From Odobenus rosmarus divergens (Eukaryota; Chordata; Mammalia; Carnivora; Odobenidae): a stretch of DNA of 64,000 bases. Positions 1-12,115 of this stretch are shown piece after piece. Numbering within the stretch: position 1 is the stretch's first letter; each line of letters begins with the position of its first letter. The position numbers were made by a program, and so were the translations under genes. The DNA lies in contig NW_004450562.1 of assembly GCF_000321225.1 (NCBI RefSeq), forward strand, positions 691,048-755,047, written 5' to 3'. The notes beneath the pieces were generated by a model. It was not told the DNA's origin, searched no databases, and worked only from the letters and a program-made list of their open reading frames with translations.

Positions 1-105
1 GCCGCCCCCTCAAGCACGAAGCGGAGGGACAGCAAGCTGTGGAGTGAGACCTTCGATGTGTGCGTCAATCAGATGCTTCCGTCCAAAGAAATCAAACGTC
101 AGGAG
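1..105 (+). CDS. ARHGEF3: ARHGEF3 coding exon (left-truncated), start of DH domain
   Basis: Reads in frame 1 as 35 codons beginning AAPSSTKRRDSKLW and ending EIKRQE. The exon ends at a GAG|gtaggc donor in phase 0. It covers the basic linker before the DH domain and the first DH residues (KRQE). Its true start is outside the window, so the left coordinate is only the window edge. By the human length this is about residues 91 to 125. Confidence 0.96.
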
Positions 106-699
106 GTAGGCTCAGGACCCAGGAGCTCGCCCTGTGTCTGGAACAAAGTGCGCTATAGGCGAGATCCAAATTGCATTTACACCACAGGCTCCCAATCAGT
201 TCTTCATTGCATTTGTAGGAGGACACATGGGTGTCACGCCTTGTAAGGAACTGAGAACCCAGCATCAGCTGGGTGGGCGGCCCCTGATTTAAAAAGAAAC
301 TGATGTGAAAATCTGAATTTACAAAGAAAATGAATCAGGAAGTGTCTATTTAGGATCCCGGAGCTCTCAAAAATAATCACTTGAGTTATATTTTGATAGC
401 AACTTCTAGAATATTTTAAAATGTTCAGTTTATGAAACTTTGATTTGGTTTTGTGGAGAACTTATCTAGGGAATGCAGTTCATTTCATGACCTGTAAGTT
501 TTCTGTATCAATAGCTCTAAAGGACTATGGTCATCTTACCCTTTATAGAAAGCTTGTCAAGTGCCAGGCTGTGCCCAAAGCACATCTAGTGCATCATCTA
601 GTGAAACCCTTGGAACCCTCCATTTTCGTGGAAAACCTGACATTGGCAAAAGGAATACTTGAAAGCTTTCTAGGTTTGGGCTCAGCAATTCCTTTCTAG

Positions 700-1175
700 G
701 AATCTGTCTGCCGTCTTATACACAGATGAAAAGATATATATGTAAGGTTATTCATCACAGTAGTGTTTATAATAGTGCTGAAAAGAACCTGAACATCTAT
801 TGTCAGGGACTGGCTAAATAATGAATATCTATAAGATATACATGGACTACAATGTAGCTGTAACAAGAAGTGCTGGTATGCATGTATGGCTAAGTGGATA
901 AGGCAAGGCACAAAATAGGGTATATTATGTCCTTTTACCAGCTATGTGAAAGAACAAGGAAAAATGAATATATGTGTGTAGGTGCACATTTTTGCTTTGT
1001 AGAATTATAAAATAATTCTGGAAGGATTATTGAAGGATTCCCAGGGAACTGGTAACATTGTTGCCTCCTGGGTGGGAACTGGGTGGCTGGATAGACATAA
1101 GAAGGAAAGTTTTCGCCATATACCCCTTTGTGCACTATAAATTTTGAACTGTGTTAATGTATTACCTATTTAAAA
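700..1175 (+). mobile_element. Old L1 3' end (L1M class)
   Basis: Resembles the L1M 3' region in order: a 'tgtttataatag' block, a 'ctggctaaataatga' block, 'actacaatgtagctgtaa', then 'ggaactggtaacattgttgcctcctgggtgggaactgggtggctgg' in pieces. Strongly diverged and AT-rich at its end. Subfamily cannot be set by eye. Confidence 0.7.
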
Positions 1176-1429
1176 GAAATAAGAAAGCATTTTAAAATAA
1201 TACATGCATTGAAAAAAAAATCTGTGAAGAAATATGACAAAACCCTAACTATTGTTAAACCCAATAGTTAACAAGATGGTATTATGGGTACATTAAAATT
1301 TTCCACTTTACACTTTTTTGTGTTTTCCCAAGTGTTAACAGTATGCCTATAGAACTTGTACGATCTGATAGTGGGAAGGAAAGAAGGATTGATTCTGCAG
1401 ATTGGGAGATTATTAAGGTACAGTGAATA

Positions 1430-1510
1430 CAAGTTCGCCCGTCTAGAAAGTTACAGAGCTGCGATTTGACCCCAGGTCCTGTCCTACTCCAGAGCCCATG
1501 GTCTTCATGG
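1430..1510 (-). mobile_element. MIR fragment
   Basis: The stretch reading 'gatttgaccccaggtcctgt' followed by 'ctccagagcccatggtct' matches the reverse complement of the MIR internal core as I know it. Short and diverged. Confidence 0.5.
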
Positions 1511-2819
1511 TGACACTGTGCTGTCCCACAACAGACATCTGATGGTGGTGTTTCCCAGTATGGGGTTCTGTGGTTTTCCTCTCCTGGGGACCACATTTGG
1601 TCAGTCAGACCATCACACCTATGTAAGTAAGCTCTAGTAAAACAGATGTACAGGAAATCTGAGGAAGGTCTAAGTAAAGTCTAGTTAATTGTATTGTGAC
1701 AACCCATTTCCCGGTTTTGATAATGCTCTGTAGTTATGGAACACATCACCATTGGGGGAAGCTGAGTAGTGGGGGCACAGGACCTCACTGTACAATGTTT
1801 ACAACTTCTCCTTTGAGTCTGGTTCAACAAAACAGAATACCAGGAGGGTGTGATGTGGCTTTACTGGGCCTTGGGAGGGGTCACCATGCATGGCCTCCAG
1901 CACAGTATTCTGCCTTCTCCTGCTTTATCTGAGAGCAAATTCCTTGTCTTATACTCCATCCACCCTAGAGATGGATGGTGCTCTCCAGGCCTGCTCACTT
2001 CTTCCCTTTAGTCTGAAAGAAATGTAGGAGTCCCCAAACTATCACTCCTATTAAAGGACTAAACATAGAGTCCTTTAACAATGTTTGCCAACAGTTTAGA
2101 CTCCCAGATGAGTGAAAGAGTATTCTGCACATCATAGCTCTGAAATTATGATGGCTTAATAGAGCCAAATTAGAAACGGTCCATTTACACACTCTTGCTC
2201 ACAGCTGGCTCCTATAATTTTATTTATTGTACCGTGTAGGGCTGAGAAGTAATTTAGAATGAATTAACTTCACCAGACATTTAGAGTGATAATATATTGG
2301 ATTCTTCCTACAATTCCAGCCTCAAGACAAGTGGCTGATAAGAATAAAGCTTTCTGCTGAGATTCACCTTCTGTTGAGTAGAACAAAGACAAATTGTGAT
2401 GGTCCAGTTCATAATACTGCCATGCCCATCACTGAGAACAGATCTGTTTATGATGGTTGCTGCACACATGAGAGACGCAGAATCCAACTGTCATTATTTT
2501 ACCTAAAATAGTTCCCTCTTGTTTTGCTGCACCCAAGTTCTGTAACGTGAAAGATGACTTACTGGGTTGGAAACATTTGTGGAACCCCTTTCTTTCACAA
2601 ACGGGTGAGTACATTATATAGAAGTTTTGCAAAATTCTTCCTTTATAGGTTTTAGCTACTTAGATGCATTTGCTGCAGGTTAATTTAACTTTTTAAAGAA
2701 TCCTTTAAAAATGTTTAAGAAATGGGTAGATCTGGGGCTTTGAGCAACAGAACCAGCACTGTTTGAATTTGGTCTCATAAATGGAGTGTTCAGTGAATGT
2801 GTTTTGTCTTTGCTTGCAG

Positions 2820-2882
2820 GCAATCTTTGAGCTTTCCCAAGGAGAAGAAGACTTGATAGAGGACTTGAAATTGGCAAAAAAG
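2820..2882 (+). CDS. ARHGEF3: ARHGEF3 coding exon, DH domain first conserved region
   Basis: A 63-base, phase 0-0 exon of 21 codons (AIFELSQGEEDLIEDLKLAKK), flanked by a tgcttgcag acceptor and a gtaaat donor. It encodes the first helix of the DH domain (conserved region 1), where Dbl-family GEFs contact the Rho switch regions. The small size and the exact in-frame joins to both neighbours support it. Confidence 0.96.
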
Positions 2883-3399
2883 GTAAATTTGAATCCAGTA
2901 GTCATTTGGACCACCTCCTTTTTTTTTTTTTTCTTATGAGTAATTTCACAATTCTAAGATTATGCTTTAGGAGCACTCTTTTTATGACTAAGACAGATCA
3001 TCAACAGTTGAGAAGAATCTGCACAAACCAAGTAGTGGGGAAAATGGCTCAAAACAAGAAGGTTCTCTGCATCTGGTGCCTGTAGGGTTTCTCCTGTGCA
3101 TGTCTCTAATACACCTCAAAGAATATTTGAGTTTAATCAGGAAGTGTTCATAGAGGCCTGACTTTCCATATATTTCATTGTCTCTCATGCGGAGCCTCCT
3201 TACCCTTGGGAGAGAGCATGCAGATGTCTGAAACTGGAATGATGTCTTAGAAATAAAGCCACTTGAATCTCCTGAGTAGAGAAACTGGTTAAGTGAGGCA
3301 GTTGGATACTATCATGTGAATTAGGGTCTTTTATATAGAAACTTGTGTTTTAATCACATTGTGTGCAGGAAGGGAGAGGAAACCCAAGCCTTGTAGCCT

Positions 3400-4135
3400 G
3401 TATTGTCTGGACAACAAACTTTCCTCAAAACCTTTCCATTCCAGTGACATCCCTCACCCCCGGAGGCTGAAATCCAAACTCCTTCATCTGATATTACCAG
3501 CCCCCTTTAAAGAATCACAGGGTTGGAAAGATGCCTCCCTTCTTTTAAGTGTCCTTAGTCCAGATTCCTGCTAATATGAAGTCCCGTCTGTAGCATTCCC
3601 AGGAGATGGCCATCCACACTTCGCTTGGACACAGCCAAGAAACTGAGTTTTTAGGCAGGGCTGGAGGAGGAGGAAGACAGAGATGACAAAGAAGGCATTT
3701 AACTCTGTTTCAAGATTTCCCAAAGCTAAGCACCTTAAGGATGTTTTACTGCCGTCCTTTTGCTTATGGTGGTTCTACCTTCTTGGAAACCCTTCCTTTC
3801 CCTTCAACCATCCATATCCAGCCATCCTCCAGGTACTAGCTCAAATCTCAATTCATTCCTCACCAGTATTTACTGCCTCCTTCTCCATGCCGGGCAGCTC
3901 TTCTTAAATCTCCCTTGACTACTCCAGCTTTAATTCTCTCTCCCTCTAAGCAGTTATAGTTTGATCAATTTTTGCTGCTATGGGACATATCTCCTGTTTT
4001 TAGTCTTGAGCTTTTAAAAACATATATCTAATTATCCACGTGTTTTTCGTACCTCCCAATTAGCTTTATAAATCTTCTTGGAAGCAGGGACTGTGCCATC
4101 TGAGTTTTTGCGCTCTAGTACAGTGACCTGGGTAT
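3400..4135 (+). mobile_element. L2 relic, 3' part
   Basis: Diverged L2 blocks: 'ctgaaatccaaactcctt', then 'ggtactagctcaaatctcaa' with a Pro/Cys-rich C-terminal coding remnant, then 'cttggaagcagggactgtgcc' from the 3' end. Gaps between blocks are filled with unrecognised sequence. Confidence 0.55.
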
Positions 4136-4231
4136 GATTGTGTGTTCTTATTTAATTATCATTAATAAGAGATGATAAGATTGACAGAGATTTTGGTCTT
4201 TTGGCTTCAGAGCAGTCATAAAGGATGCCAT

Positions 4232-4500
4232 CACTTTTTTTAAATTTTATTTTATTTTATTATGTTATGTTAGTCACCATACATCATTAGTTTTTGATGT
4301 AGTGTTCCACGATTCATTGTTTGCGTATAACACCCAGTGCTCCATGCAGAACGTGCCCTCTTTAATACCCATCACCAGGCTAACCCATCCCCCCACCCCC
4401 CTCCGCTCTAGAACCCTCAGTTTGTTTTTCAGAGTCCATCGTCTCTCACGGTTCGTCTCCCCCTCCGATTCCCCCCCTTCATTTTTCCCTTCCTTCTCTT
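4232..4500 (-). mobile_element. Young carnivore L1, 3' end, 5'-truncated
   Basis: Begins with a T-rich run, the complement of the L1 poly(A) tail, followed by the reverse complement of a carnivore L1 3'UTR ending near the 'cagagtccatcgtctctcac' block. It is almost identical by eye to the + strand copy at 34,269 to 34,502; the differences are mostly single C/T or A/G changes. Inserted antisense in the ARHGEF3 intron. I could not find a clear target-site duplication. Confidence 0.85.
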
Positions 4501-4943
4501 AATGGCCTCTTCTTTCTTTGCTTAGTTTAAGTGGGGACTAATTGAAAAAGAACCTGCTAGTAACTAATTCTGTATAAATTAGGAGCTTTTCAAGCTGCAA
4601 GATCTTCAATAACGTTAAATTTTAAAACATTATACAAATCAGATCGGCTCCATACTTAGGATTTGTGCCCTTGCCTAGATGTATGATATACTAGAATAAA
4701 AAAGCTTTTTAAAAATCTGCTTTGGTTTATCAACAACCACCAACGGCTCAAGGCAATGCTGGATTCTCGTCTGCTCTGGCCACACCCATCCGGTGTCTCC
4801 GCAGCATTATGGAAGAAGTTGTTGGGGAGAGCCAAATATTTTGTTATTATGTGGGGCCTCACAGACACCGACACCATTTATATTAACCACTTGCTTCCTC
4901 TGATTTTAAATGTTTGCTTCTATCTCTTGCCCTTCTTGTGCAG

Positions 4944-5040
4944 GCCTATCATGACCCCATGCTGAAACTCTCCATAATGACAGAACAAGAGTTGAATCAA
5001 ATTTTTGGAACACTGGACTCTCTCATTCCTCTACACGAAG
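4944..5040 (+). CDS. ARHGEF3: ARHGEF3 coding exon, DH domain
   Basis: A 97-base exon starting AYHDPMLKLSIMTEQE and ending IPLHE, with its last base the first base of the next codon (phase 1). Acceptor cttgtgcag, donor gtataa. The motif of an initiating Thr-Glu-Gln-Glu followed by an Ile-Phe-Gly helix is usual for the second DH helix. The intron to the next exon is only 176 bases long. Confidence 0.96.
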
Positions 5041-5216
5041 GTATAATTTTGTTCCCAGAGTGAGTCATGACTTGTAGCCTTAATTGAGTCGTCCCACAAG
5101 TCATGATTATGTAATAATGTGATTAACCCAGAATCTACTTCCAGTCTTGTTCATATTTGAATGCCTAACAAAATAAGCATTCTGTTTTGTTTTGTTGTTG
5201 TTATTTTTTTAACCAG

Positions 5217-5293
5217 AGCTCCTTAGTCAACTTCGAGATGCTCGGAAGCCTGATGGCTCCACCGAACATGTTGGTCCCATCCTCGTGGGCTGG
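5217..5293 (+). CDS. ARHGEF3: ARHGEF3 coding exon, DH domain
   Basis: A 77-base exon that completes the split Glu codon, then reads LLSQLRDARKPDGSTEHVG and ends PILVGW. Acceptor aaccag after a T-rich tract, donor gtaaga, phase 1-0. It covers the helix and loop that in Dbl GEFs follows the first conserved region (the hVGxxhL pattern). Confidence 0.96.
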
Positions 5294-8029
5294 GTAAGAA
5301 AAGTTCTCTAGTCTTGATTGAGCATAAATTTCAATAACGGAGATAGAGTTTCATTTTAGCTAGACTTTTTGTATTGGCAAATATTAGTTTTACATCATAA
5401 ATGGCAAATTCCTAGCAAAATTTATCATATTTAGGCTGTATCTCTTCAACCCATGGAAACAGTTTTTTTTTCCTTAATACAAATTTGCAGCATTTAAAGA
5501 TAACATGGCCTTTTTGCAATAAAATAAGTAAAGGCCCACATGAAATGGTTACTAGTTTTACATCAAATAAGGTGAAACTAGTTAATATTCAATCGAGGCC
5601 AATTACTACTAATATAATTGTTATCATTTCTATTCCAGTAAATATTCACAGACATATTCGTATCCATCACCAAAAAAAAGGCGCTTTTATTCAGCCTCCA
5701 AAAAAAACGCTCATGGTCAAGTGTAGTTTCATACACAAGGTAATACTAAATGTTGTTAATGTTTAGCCTATATCTGATTTTGAGTAACTTCATAGGAAGG
5801 CTTGGTATCATGTTGACCTTCATCCCAAATAACCCATTCCCTTTCCTAATTAAACAAAGAATAACAGCTGTGACCTTAGATTAGGGGTTCTAAATTTATG
5901 GTCTTGGGGCTGAATTTGTGTTTTGTTGGGTGCATAATGTGGTCATTCATTTGCTTAATGTACTTTAGACCAGGCATGCACTTTCTATTTTGCCACAGTC
6001 CCCACCATTCCCTATTACCATACCTCTGTTTCCTTTGAGTCCTTGAGTGTACCAGCCCAGCTCCAGGTGGTTTTCATTTGTCATGAAGCAGGTAATAAAA
6101 GCAGATTACTTTGATGACTTCTTCCAGGCAAGGTTAGATCTCTCATCTCTCTGATCCACACAGTCTTCCAGAAAAATAGGCAGGAATTGCTACGGCAGCC
6201 AGCATTAGAGTAATCCCACTGTTTGGGGAATGTTGTGAAGGTTATAAATCCTACTATCACCGTGTGAGTTCTCTTGATCCAGTTACACTTGTAGTTATAT
6301 TTTAAACTTCCTAGGCCTTCCAGTTCCTGCGTTTTGATGTTGATCCCTTATCCTAACTTCTGCTTCTCAATTACTGCCTTGATCAAGAAAGTTTGAGGGT
6401 TTCATGACTTGGATAGCTTTAGTTCAGAAGTCACTTTTAGCATGGAGGCCGAAATACCCCAAGGGCATCTGAAAGGCAAGCAATGTTCTAAGATGAATAA
6501 TTTAGAAAACGTGCCTTAATATTTCAGGAAAGCTCATTCATCTTATATTTTTTACTTATTATAAGATGTGGTAGGTGTTTTAACTTCTTTAGCCTTCAAA
6601 GAAATTTCTCTAAAGAGAGCCAGCCAGCTGGAGACAGAGAAGGTGTAATGAGAAGAGAGATTCTGCCTCAATATTTCTTAAACTTCCTGAGTCTGTGGGC
6701 TGCTTTGATGGGCATGGGGGGGCCACTGAGGCCACACTCCAAAATTAGCACGACGCTGCTGTCTTTGACGAGATGGCAATATAGAACGACATGGTTTCCA
6801 TAGGCATCATATACAAACTGTCAGTTCACACCAGAAGCAGAAGTGGTTTTGCCTTGTTATTAATTTGCCTTGTTATTTGCCTTGTTATTAATTTTTTTCT
6901 GAAATAAGTGTTTGCCACTCTTATTAGGAAATTGGTTTGATCTGGGGGCGGCTTTTGCAGGCCTTTTCTGTACATACTCAAAGGAAATGTGACCACTTCC
7001 ACTGCTCTCTGAACCCTTCAGACATCAAATGGGGACTTAAAGCTTGAAGAGCAGCCTAAAATTAAACAACTGGCCCATTGTGACCAGACCTCATGAGAAA
7101 CGGCCCTTATTTATCAGGCCCGACGAGCTGTTAAATGTTTTCCCACTTTTAACTGCAGATGTGTCTGTGCGAGTGGGAACTGTAAACCAAGGGGTACATC
7201 TGTTTGAGTTCTGGTCTTTTTAACAGAACAAAATAAACATCTGAGGGGACTTTGAATGAGAAAAGTCAGAGCCCATTCGACCCCTGAAAAATTGATTTGT
7301 TCGCCACCCCTACCCCTAACCTCCCCCCTCCCCCGGGGAAAAAAGGTGGGGAAAAAAAAAAACCTTTTAAACTAGTGAGCCTCCCAAATGGGACAGGCTT
7401 GGCCAGTCCTTTTGACCTTAGAATGAATCAATTACTTGTACTTTGAAGGCCTGAAGCAGAGTGGTGGTTTCCTCAGGGAGCCACCCTGGTCACTGAGGAT
7501 CCGTCTCCCGCACCGGTGTAGGCCTGATCCCATACACTTCCCCTCTTGGACAGAAACAACTTCCCAAGCGACTTAATCTTCATGCTAACGTTTTTTTCAG
7601 TAATATATTTATATAATTTAATTTATATAATTTAATAAATTTGAATAATTTACAAGCTTTCCAAGGCAGCAAGTTCTCATGTTAATTTGGGTTCTAATTA
7701 AATTTTAATTCTATAGAGAGAGGCAGGGTACATGGAAGCAAAAAAAAAATGGGTTTGTTCTGCCGCTTTTCACAAGGTTAGGGAGATAGAATTTCTAAAG
7801 AAAGTGAAAGAGTTTCCTTTATAAATTCTTGATGGTCTATTTAAAGAGCTGTCGAGGAGTTCAGAGCTTTGGGGAGAAGCGTGGGGGAAGAACATGCTGC
7901 AGACTGGTTTTGTCTCTAGCTGAGCAAGTAGTTTTGCTTCTCTAAACCACAATTTCTTCAATAAAAATATCCTAGGGATAAATAACAAAAAAATAATTTT
8001 TTACTAATTATACTTTTGCTTTAATAGCT

Positions 8030-8240
8030 AGTACTTACAGATTCTTACCCAGAAGCCAAGCTCTTTTTTTTGTCTGCCTTATCTCATTAACAGATAGGAG
8101 GACAGTAGTATATGCATTCTATAAGTGTGGAAACAGGCTCAGAAGGGTCACCTGACTAGTAACTGTCCAGGTTAGGCTTTGAGCATGATTATCCCTGGTT
8201 CCAGAGTCTGCCCGCTTAACCACTGTATTATCACCTCTTA
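8030..8240 (-). mobile_element. MIR
   Basis: Reverse-complement MIR order is visible: 'ctgccttatctcattaacagata', 'gtgtggaaacaggctcagaag', 'cacctgactagtaactgtccaggtt', then 'ccagagtctgcccgcttaaccac'. Moderately diverged. Confidence 0.75.
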
Positions 8241-8668
8241 CATTTTATGTAAGTGAATGTGTATGTATTTGGGAACCAGGATGTGTACATTCTTCCTTCC
8301 CTATCAAGTCATCACTCATGGCCCTTTCTAGCCAGTGGGGTTGAACCAGATCGCCTTTCAGGTCATGCCCAGGAAATGAGCACCCTTTCAGGTGTGAACA
8401 GGACCAGAGCTGGTTCGGGTTGCCATGGCAGTGGGGGCGGCAGGATCAGAGAGTAATGGCCCATTGGACAGTGAGCAGCAGTGTGGTCAGAGTTCCTCAC
8501 TGGTTTACATCCGATAGTTACTGCTGATTTGTTTCTCCATAATGAAAACATTGGGCATTTCCAGGTCTTTTTAAAAGGCGAGGAAGTGGGAATGAAATTA
8601 AGAGGGCCTGAAGCTCTTTTTAATTAACTCTGAAAATCTAAATTACAAGCCACAATACCACCTCTAGA

Positions 8669-8690
8669 GTGTGTGTGTGTGTGTGTGTGT
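8669..8690. repeat. (GT)n microsatellite
   Basis: Eleven uninterrupted GT units, followed by an AAGTGTGTAAGT run. Confidence 0.95.
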
Positions 8691-8780
8691 AAGTGTGTAA
8701 GTAGCAATTATCATTACTTTCAAATATAAGGTTGAGGAAAGCATTTCTGCAGCTCTTTTTAACAAAAGTAAAGGTTTGTG

Positions 8781-8987
8781 GGGCGCCTGCGGGGCTCAGT
8801 CGTTAAGCGTCTGCCTTCGGCTCAGGTCATGATCCCAGGGTCCTGGGATCGAGTCCCACATCGGGCTCCCTGCTCGGCGGGAAGCCTGCTTCTCCCTCTG
8901 ACCCTCTCCCCTGCTTGTGTTCCTGCTCTGCTGTCTCTCTCTCTCTCTCTGTCAAATAAATAAATAAAATCTTAAAAAAAAACAAAA
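8781..8987 (+). mobile_element. Carnivore SINE (SINEC), full length
   Basis: tRNA-Lys-derived head GGGGCGCCTGCGGGGCTCAG, CT-rich body, (TAAA)n tail. It is flanked by a perfect 20-base target-site duplication at 8,761 to 8,780 and 8,988 to 9,007, which points to a recent insertion. Sense to ARHGEF3. Confidence 0.95.
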
Positions 8988-10367
8988 AACAAAAGTAAAG
9001 GTTTGTGTTTTTTTATGACACATAAGGAAGGTAGACCTTTCCAAAGAATGTTAAACTCGACAGTGAACTTAAACATTACTTCCTTGGTATCTTTTTTTGG
9101 TTTCAGTCACTGAGAAAATAATTTCAATAAGAGGTATAAAAGAAGCACCAGAATACTTACACTTTGACCCATTGTTCGGATACTGCCACAGTTTATTTCT
9201 AAGCCATGTTCCCAGGCCATCAAATATTACCTAATCTGGAAACCGTTAAACACCATTTATTTGTTCATTCAGAATATAAACTTTGAATGTCTGTGGATGG
9301 TAGGCCCAATACAGAGTTTGAGGATGCAGAAATTAAAGACCCTCTTGCCACTGTCTTGCTCTGAATCCCTCCACAGGTCAGGGGTTGTGGTAAATGTGGC
9401 TCCTTAGTCCAAGGGAGAGAAGCAAACACAGCGGGGCCACCGGCTGCTTTTTATTGCCTCTGGTACCTTTCCAGAAGCTGACAGCCCATGCATTAGGATG
9501 CTGAGCCTTGGGTGCCACTAACAGGAAGGAGTGGAAAAGGGAGATGAACAGCCTTCTTACTGGGTCTCTGACTCTGTGTTTGCACAGTGTGACTGATGGG
9601 ACATGTCAGGGAAATTAGTATTTTGCTGGAAGGAAGATAGTGAAGTTGAAGTGTTCCAAAGTCTTTAGGCTTAAATGTTCTTTGCATAGTGTTGTGATGT
9701 TAACCATGAGGTATAGACAAGAATCTAACTTAAAAGATTTTTCTAAATGCTTCCTGCATCTAATTTTTTAATTATACTTTTGCTTTAACTTCGTGGAGTT
9801 CTTTGTAATTGGCCCACCTTGGAACCAGGTAACCTTCAGCTAACATAGAGATGCTTGCACCAGACCTTGCAAAGGGCTGGGCCATGAAGTCTGACTCCTT
9901 GCTTTCTTGTTATGCCACTAAGTCTTCCAGATGAGTTTCTTATGAATAATTTTAAAAGAAATCCTGTTTGTTTGTTTTTAAAGATAGGAAGCTTTCCCCT
10001 CACCAGACACTTTTGGAATTTCAGGAAAATTTTGAGCTGTATGTGTATGCAGTTTTTCTGGTTCTTTTGTTTCTAGCTTAGATTGGCAGAAATCCAAACA
10101 AATTATGATGGGGTCTTAACAGTCAAGAAACTAAATGTGCAACTAAGAAAATAACTTTGTGCAAGCAAGCCAAACCCTAAAAACTGTTCATTGCCTGAGA
10201 TATGGAGGTTGCACTAGTCTGTCTCCTCTAGTCATGCACATAAAGGAATGTTGGCCAGGCCTGGAGACCAGTTAGGTTTTGTTCAGTCTGCTCAAGTGAT
10301 ACTCGCTGGTAGCTTCAGAGCACACTTAGCTCCACACTCCAACCCTGTTTTGATGTTCCTTTCCTAG

Positions 10368-10625
10368 CTGCCTTGTCTCAGCTCCTACGACAGCTACTGC
10401 AGCAATCAAGTTGCCGCCAAAGCTCTGCTAGACCACAAAAAACAAGACCATCGAGTCCAGGATTTCCTACAGCGATGTTTAGAATCCCCCTTTAGCCGCA
10501 AGCTAGATCTCTGGAATTTTCTTGATATTCCAAGGAGCCGTCTAGTGAAATACCCTCTGCTTCTTCGAGAAATCTTGAGGCACACACCAAATGATAATCC
10601 AGATCAGCAACACCTGGAAGAAGCT
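10368..10625 (+). CDS. ARHGEF3: ARHGEF3 coding exon, DH core (conserved regions 2 and 3)
   Basis: The longest internal exon: 258 bases, 86 codons, phase 0-0, acceptor ttcctag and donor gtaagt. It reads LPCLSSYDSYCSNQVAAKAL, then CLESPFSRKLDLWNFLDIP, and then SRLVKYPLLLREILRHTPND. The R-x-x-KYPLLL-x-EIL block is the signature of DH conserved region 3, the long helix that inserts against the Rho nucleotide site, so this exon carries most of the catalytic surface. I see no damage in it. Confidence 0.97.
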
Positions 10626-11484
10626 GTAAGTGCGTCTGTTTCTTTCTGTCTTTACCTTGTTTTCTCCATTGTGTCTAGATTGGGTGCATGGATGAATTGT
10701 GGGTGTCTGGGTACACGGGACCCAGGGGTCTTGGCTTCCAGGCTTGGTGCTACCATCAGTCATGTTTTGATTTTGAAAGTGACTTCTTCTCTCTCTGCCT
10801 CACTCTCCCAACCTATAAAATGCAGTGTTTATATGAAATACACCCAAAGGTCGCTTTGATTTCTAAAAGTTCTTGATTTTGTATAGGTGACTCTGTAATC
10901 TGTGATTACAATTCATAATAAACTATAATCTGTTACAACAGTTGCGAGGGTTAAGATCTCTGAGGATTTTAAATTGAATATCTTTGTTTAGTTAGCAAAT
11001 CGGAGTTGCCTCTTACCTTAGCCCCTGAGCCCATTTGTGAAGTCGACACCCATTTCAGATCCATCTCTCTTCGGCCTCTGACTACAGTGAGGGTCCGACC
11101 TAGTCAAACCTCCTGCTCACCAGAAAATGTTCATTAAGTATGGAGAGAGAGAGATTCTTCCCTAGCAGCAGTAGAAGACCAGGAAAATGGATCCATCTCA
11201 TAAGAATATTGTGAACAGTGAGTGTTCTGTCTGGAGAGCTTGGTTCTGATTGGGGTGCTCTGCAGGACAGGGCAGAGGTGATAGCAGGCCAGGAGGAGCC
11301 AGTGGCCTGAGCAAAGCTTTGGAGGAATGACAGGACAAGGAAATGCCTGGGGACTACCGTGGATCGGTCTGCCCACAGTTGAGGATACTCCGAGGAAGCT
11401 GCAGGAGAGAAGGCAGAAGATGGGAGTTCAGATCTGGTTCTAGAGGATTTTAAATAGATGTTTTTCCTTTGTTTGTTTGTTGTT

Positions 11485-11590
11485 TTCTGAGTAGCTGGGA
11501 TTCAGGGTTCAAATCCCAGCTCCATTGCTGACAAGCTGTGGAAACTTGGACACGTTAGTCTCCTTGTCTGTAGGACAGGGGACAGCGGAG
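11485..11590 (+). mobile_element. MIR
   Basis: Forward MIR core: 'gattcagggttcaaatccca', 'gctccattgctgacaagctg', 'gtctccttgtctgtaggaca'. It sits inside a longer diverged ancient repeat (about 11,140 to 11,800) that I cannot name. Confidence 0.7.
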
Positions 11591-11864
11591 GAAGTGGCTA
11601 GAGCCAGGGAGGCAAGCTGAGAGGCTGCTGCAGTGGTCCAGGCATGCAGTCATGGAAACCTGCTGAGGGAGGAGCCATGGGGATGGAGGCTTACCAATTC
11701 AAAGGGCTCATTCCCTGACTGCATCTGGAATGGAAAGAGGATATGCATAGGTGACTTGAAAATCAGAAGCCATGAAACCTATGAGCAAACTATCTCCTCC
11801 CAGAGAGGGGTTTAATAATAATTAGTAGTAATCACAACACTAATAATTCTAGCAATACCTGCTG

Positions 11865-12115
11865 ACATTTCTTGAGTACCTAGTAAATCGGCTTTATGTA
11901 ATCACTTTATAGGTTTTATATCTCATTTAATCCTTATAATAATCTATGAGATAGCTGTCCTTGTTAGGGTTAGATAGCTGTCCATATTCCAGAAGAGGCT
12001 TGGAGGGCTTAAATAACTTGCCTGGGTCCAGAGCCAGCACGTGATGAGGTTGATGTCAAATCTCTCAGTGTGGACTGCAAATACTGTGCCTGTTCCACTA
12101 TTTTATGATCCTGTA
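11865..12115 (-). mobile_element. MIR, near full length
   Basis: Reverse MIR: 'tctcatttaatccttataat' then 'aataacttgcctgggtccag' then 'gtgcctgttccactatt'. There is a small internal duplication of 'gatagctgtcc'. Confidence 0.75.

Larger units (their letters stand above)
106..2819 (+). other. ARHGEF3 intron
   Basis: A GT-AG intron. It contains an old L1 3' end (about 700 to 1,175), a short reverse MIR piece (about 1,430 to 1,510) and otherwise sequence in which I recognise nothing. There is no carnivore SINE. Confidence 0.85.
2883..4943 (+). other. ARHGEF3 intron with L2 and L1 relics
   Basis: A GT-AG intron. Apart from the L2 relic (about 3,400 to 4,135) and the reverse L1 3' end (4,232 to 4,500) I see only a T-run near 2,918 and non-repetitive sequence. 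Confidence 0.85.
5294..10367 (+). other. ARHGEF3 intron
   Basis: A GT-AG intron. Repeats seen are a reverse MIR (about 8,030 to 8,240), a GT microsatellite and one SINE at 8,781. The stretch from about 5,300 to 8,000 has no repeat I recognise and may hold conserved non-coding sequence; the part around 7,075 to 7,300 has a balanced composition and a TTATCA GATA-type site near 7,114. Nothing more can be said without alignment. Confidence 0.8.
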
